From NCBI GenBank assembly GCA_002007465.1, contig LNAC01000136.1, positions 310,001 to 374,000 of the forward strand: a stretch of DNA of 64,000 nt, read 5' to 3'. The notes beneath the pieces are model-generated. The model was not told where the DNA came from. It did not search any database and was given only the letters and a program-made list of their open reading frames with translations. The position numbers and the translations under genes were made by a program. The stretch is from Ailurus styani (taxonomy: Eukaryota; Chordata; Mammalia; Carnivora; Ailuridae). Of the stretch, positions 61,651 to 64,000 are shown one piece after another (the stretch's first letter is position 1; the number at the start of each line of letters is the position of its first letter).

Positions 61651-62445
61651 CCTTTCATCCATTTTGAGTCTATTTTTGTGTGTGGTGTAAGGAAGTGGTC
61701 CAGTTTCATTCTTCTGCATGTGGCTGTCCAATTTTCCCAGCACCATTGGTTGAAGAGACTCTTTTTTCCATTGGACATTCTTTCCTGCTTTATCAAAGAT
61801 TAGTTGACCATAGAGTTGAGGGTCCTTTTCTGGGTTCTCTATTCTGTTCCGTTGATCTATGTGTCTGTTTTTGTGCCAATACCATACTGTCTTGATGATT
61901 ACAGCCTTGTAATAGAGCTTGAAGTCTGGAGTTGTGATGCCGCCAGGTTTGGTTTTCTTTTTCAACATTCCTCTGGCTATTCGGGGTCTTTTCTGGTTCC
62001 ATATAAATTTTAGGATTATTTGTTCCATTTCTTTGAAGTAAATTGCTGGTATTTTGATGGGGATTGCATTAAATGTGTAGATTGCTCTAGGTAGCATAGA
62101 CATTTTCACAATATTTGTTCTTCCAATCCATGAGCATGGAACATTTTTCCATTTCTTTGTGTCTCCTCAGTTTCTTTCGTGAGTACTTTATAGTTTTCTG
62201 AGTACAGATTCTTTGCCACTTTGGTTAGATTTATTCCTAAGTATCTTATGGTTTTGGGTGCAATTGTAAATGGGAGTGACTCTTTAATTTCTCTTTCTTC
62301 TGTTTTGTTGTTGGTATATAGAAATGCAACTGATTTCTGTGCATTGATTTTATATCCTGACACTTGACTGAATTCCTGTATGAGTGCTAGCAGTTTTGGA
62401 GTGGAGTCCTTTGGGTTTTCCACATAAAGTATCATATCATCTGCA

Positions 62446-63385
62446 NNNNNNNNNNNNNNNNNNNNNNNNNNNNNNNNNNNNNNNNNNNNNNNNNNNNNNN
62501 NNNNNNNNNNNNNNNNNNNNNNNNNNNNNNNNNNNNNNNNNNNNNNNNNNNNNNNNNNNNNNNNNNNNNNNNNNNNNNNNNNNNNNNNNNNNNNNNNNNN
62601 NNNNNNNNNNNNNNNNNNNNNNNNNNNNNNNNNNNNNNNNNNNNNNNNNNNNNNNNNNNNNNNNNNNNNNNNNNNNNNNNNNNNNNNNNNNNNNNNNNNN
62701 NNNNNNNNNNNNNNNNNNNNNNNNNNNNNNNNNNNNNNNNNNNNNNNNNNNNNNNNNNNNNNNNNNNNNNNNNNNNNNNNNNNNNNNNNNNNNNNNNNNN
62801 NNNNNNNNNNNNNNNNNNNNNNNNNNNNNNNNNNNNNNNNNNNNNNNNNNNNNNNNNNNNNNNNNNNNNNNNNNNNNNNNNNNNNNNNNNNNNNNNNNNN
62901 NNNNNNNNNNNNNNNNNNNNNNNNNNNNNNNNNNNNNNNNNNNNNNNNNNNNNNNNNNNNNNNNNNNNNNNNNNNNNNNNNNNNNNNNNNNNNNNNNNNN
63001 NNNNNNNNNNNNNNNNNNNNNNNNNNNNNNNNNNNNNNNNNNNNNNNNNNNNNNNNNNNNNNNNNNNNNNNNNNNNNNNNNNNNNNNNNNNNNNNNNNNN
63101 NNNNNNNNNNNNNNNNNNNNNNNNNNNNNNNNNNNNNNNNNNNNNNNNNNNNNNNNNNNNNNNNNNNNNNNNNNNNNNNNNNNNNNNNNNNNNNNNNNNN
63201 NNNNNNNNNNNNNNNNNNNNNNNNNNNNNNNNNNNNNNNNNNNNNNNNNNNNNNNNNNNNNNNNNNNNNNNNNNNNNNNNNNNNNNNNNNNNNNNNNNNN
63301 NNNNNNNNNNNNNNNNNNNNNNNNNNNNNNNNNNNNNNNNNNNNNNNNNNNNNNNNNNNNNNNNNNNNNNNNNNNNNNNNNNNNN
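62446..63385. other. Assembly gap, 940 N
   Basis: Lies between the minus and plus halves of the LINE-1, so it hides the inversion junction. Long open frames drawn through it are artefacts. Confidence 1.
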
Positions 63386-63631
63386 CGGGGGGCCATGGGG
63401 GGGAGGGAGGGAAAAATGAAACAAGATGGGATGGGGAAGGAGACAAACCATAAGAGACTCTTAATCTCAGGAAACAAACTGAGGGTTACTGGGGGGTGGG
63501 AGGGTAGGGATAGGGTGGCTGGGTTATGGACATTGGGGAGGTTTGTGCTATGGTGAGTGCTGTGAAATATGTAAGCCTGATGATTCACAGACCTGTACTC
63601 CTGGGGCAAATAATACATTATATGTTAAAAA
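63386..63631 (+). mobile_element. Carnivore LINE-1 3' UTR, sense half of the twin-primed insertion
   Basis: 'aatgaaacaagatgggatggggaaggagacaaaccataagagactcttaatctc', 'gggttatggacattggggaggtttgtgctatggtgagtgctgtg', 'gtaagcctgatgattcacagacctgtactcctggggcaaataatacattatatgtt', A tail, then the TSD. Confidence 0.95.
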
Positions 63632-63641
63632 AAATATGATA

Positions 63642-64000
63642 AAATCATGGCTTCTGCTTGGGACATGGTCTAAATTGTCCTCCTGACAGCCCAAGATTTC
63701 TATTCTCTGTCCTTTCTTTGCAGTCAAGTTCCCTCAGATGTCATAAAGGGTTCCTTCCTCATTTTGGTCTTGCTTGGGTTTGTCACAAAAAAAATTTAAC
63801 AAAATTTCCAAGTACTGACCATTACCATATAGAACACAATATGGAGGGTTTCAGAAGTGCTTATCTGGGGATGTGTATTATATACTCTTGGAAGAAATAT
63901 GAATAATTCTGAAACTTCATGGTTATTTCCCACAACACCTTGCCTGGAAGTCAAACTTTGGAATAATACATCCATTTAGATTATTATTTTTTTGAAGCAC
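63642..64000. other. No recognised feature
   Basis: About 360 bases to the right edge; an 82-codon plus-strand frame (63658-63906) has no supporting signal. Confidence 0.35.

Larger units (their letters stand above)
61500..62445 (-). mobile_element. Carnivore LINE-1 ORF2 segment, inverted half of a twin-primed insertion
   Basis: The plus strand is the complement of ORF2 with little divergence: 'gtgtaaggaagtggtccagtttcattcttctgcatgtggctg', 'gttccgttgatctatgtgtctgtttttgtgcc', 'aggattatttgttcc', 'ccacataaagtatcatatcatctgca'. The minus-strand frame 61612-62109 (165 codons) is the C-terminal side of ORF2p, cut by a nested insertion and by the gap; it is not a functional gene. Left flank aaatatgata (61490-61499) is repeated after the plus-strand half at 63632-63641. 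Confidence 0.95.

Noticed and set aside
61612..62109. 165-codon minus-strand frame as a gene
   Set aside because: It is the C-terminal side of LINE-1 ORF2p, lacks its upstream domains, and is cut by a nested insertion and the gap.
62106..63618. Open frames of 339-446 codons across 62384-63618 on both strands
   Set aside because: They run through 940 unresolved bases. Only the LINE-1 pieces at each end are real sequence.

Overview
This window is nuclear DNA from a carnivoran mammal, most likely a mustelid (mink, ferret, otter or badger type). The evidence is 41 recognisable copies of the tRNA-derived carnivore SINE (CAN-SINE/SINEC). Many are the form with a GTTAAAGCCTCTGC head and a 'gcctgcctctctgcctacttgtgatc' body ending in an AAATAAATAAAATCTTT tail, which I associate with mustelids (Repbase-style SINEC_Mv). 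Carnivore-type LINE-1 ends, MIR, L2, MER5A, MLT1 and MLT2 fossils fill much of the rest. No complete protein-coding gene, rRNA gene, functional tRNA gene or CRISPR array can be supported. The window reads as intergenic or deep intronic DNA.

Layout. 1-960: old antisense LINE-1 carrying two small poly(T) insertions. 961-9284: MIR fragments, a very old antisense LINE-1 split by a young SINE, and a long copy of an old repeat I cannot name, split by a MER5A transposon. 9285-13930: a second copy of that repeat split by a sense LINE-1, then another sense LINE-1 end and three SINEs. 13945-19243: antisense LINE-1 pieces and eight SINEs. 19244-22469: 3.2 kb almost free of recognisable repeats, with a 211-codon open frame of unknown meaning. 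22470-28970: SINEs, an L2 end, an MLT2 (ERVL) LTR and MIRs. 28985-30120: repeat-free. 30120-37710: LINE-1 3' ends, SINEs and three MLT1-type LTRs. 37711-44292: SINEs and LINE-1 ends. 44293-44402: a 110-bp minus-strand candidate exon with good splice sites and local CpG retention, the best hint of a gene here. 45971-57935: dense SINEs, including three inserted one after another at the same target, and a 5'-inverted LINE-1. 57951-61094: another repeat-poor island. 61500-63631: a younger 5'-inverted (twin-primed) LINE-1 that holds a nested LINE-1 end and a 940-base assembly gap.

There is no gene network to describe. What can be read is a chronology of insertions. MIR, L2 and the MER/MLT elements are oldest and interrupted. 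Old LINE-1s come next, then carnivore SINEs with diverged target-site duplications (TSDs), then mustelid-type SINEs with near-perfect 15-18 bp TSDs. The most useful observations are the nested and serial insertions, the two 'tail-only' insertions, the two inverted LINE-1s, and the candidate exons at 35.4, 44.3 and 59.4 kb, none of which I can assign to a known protein.
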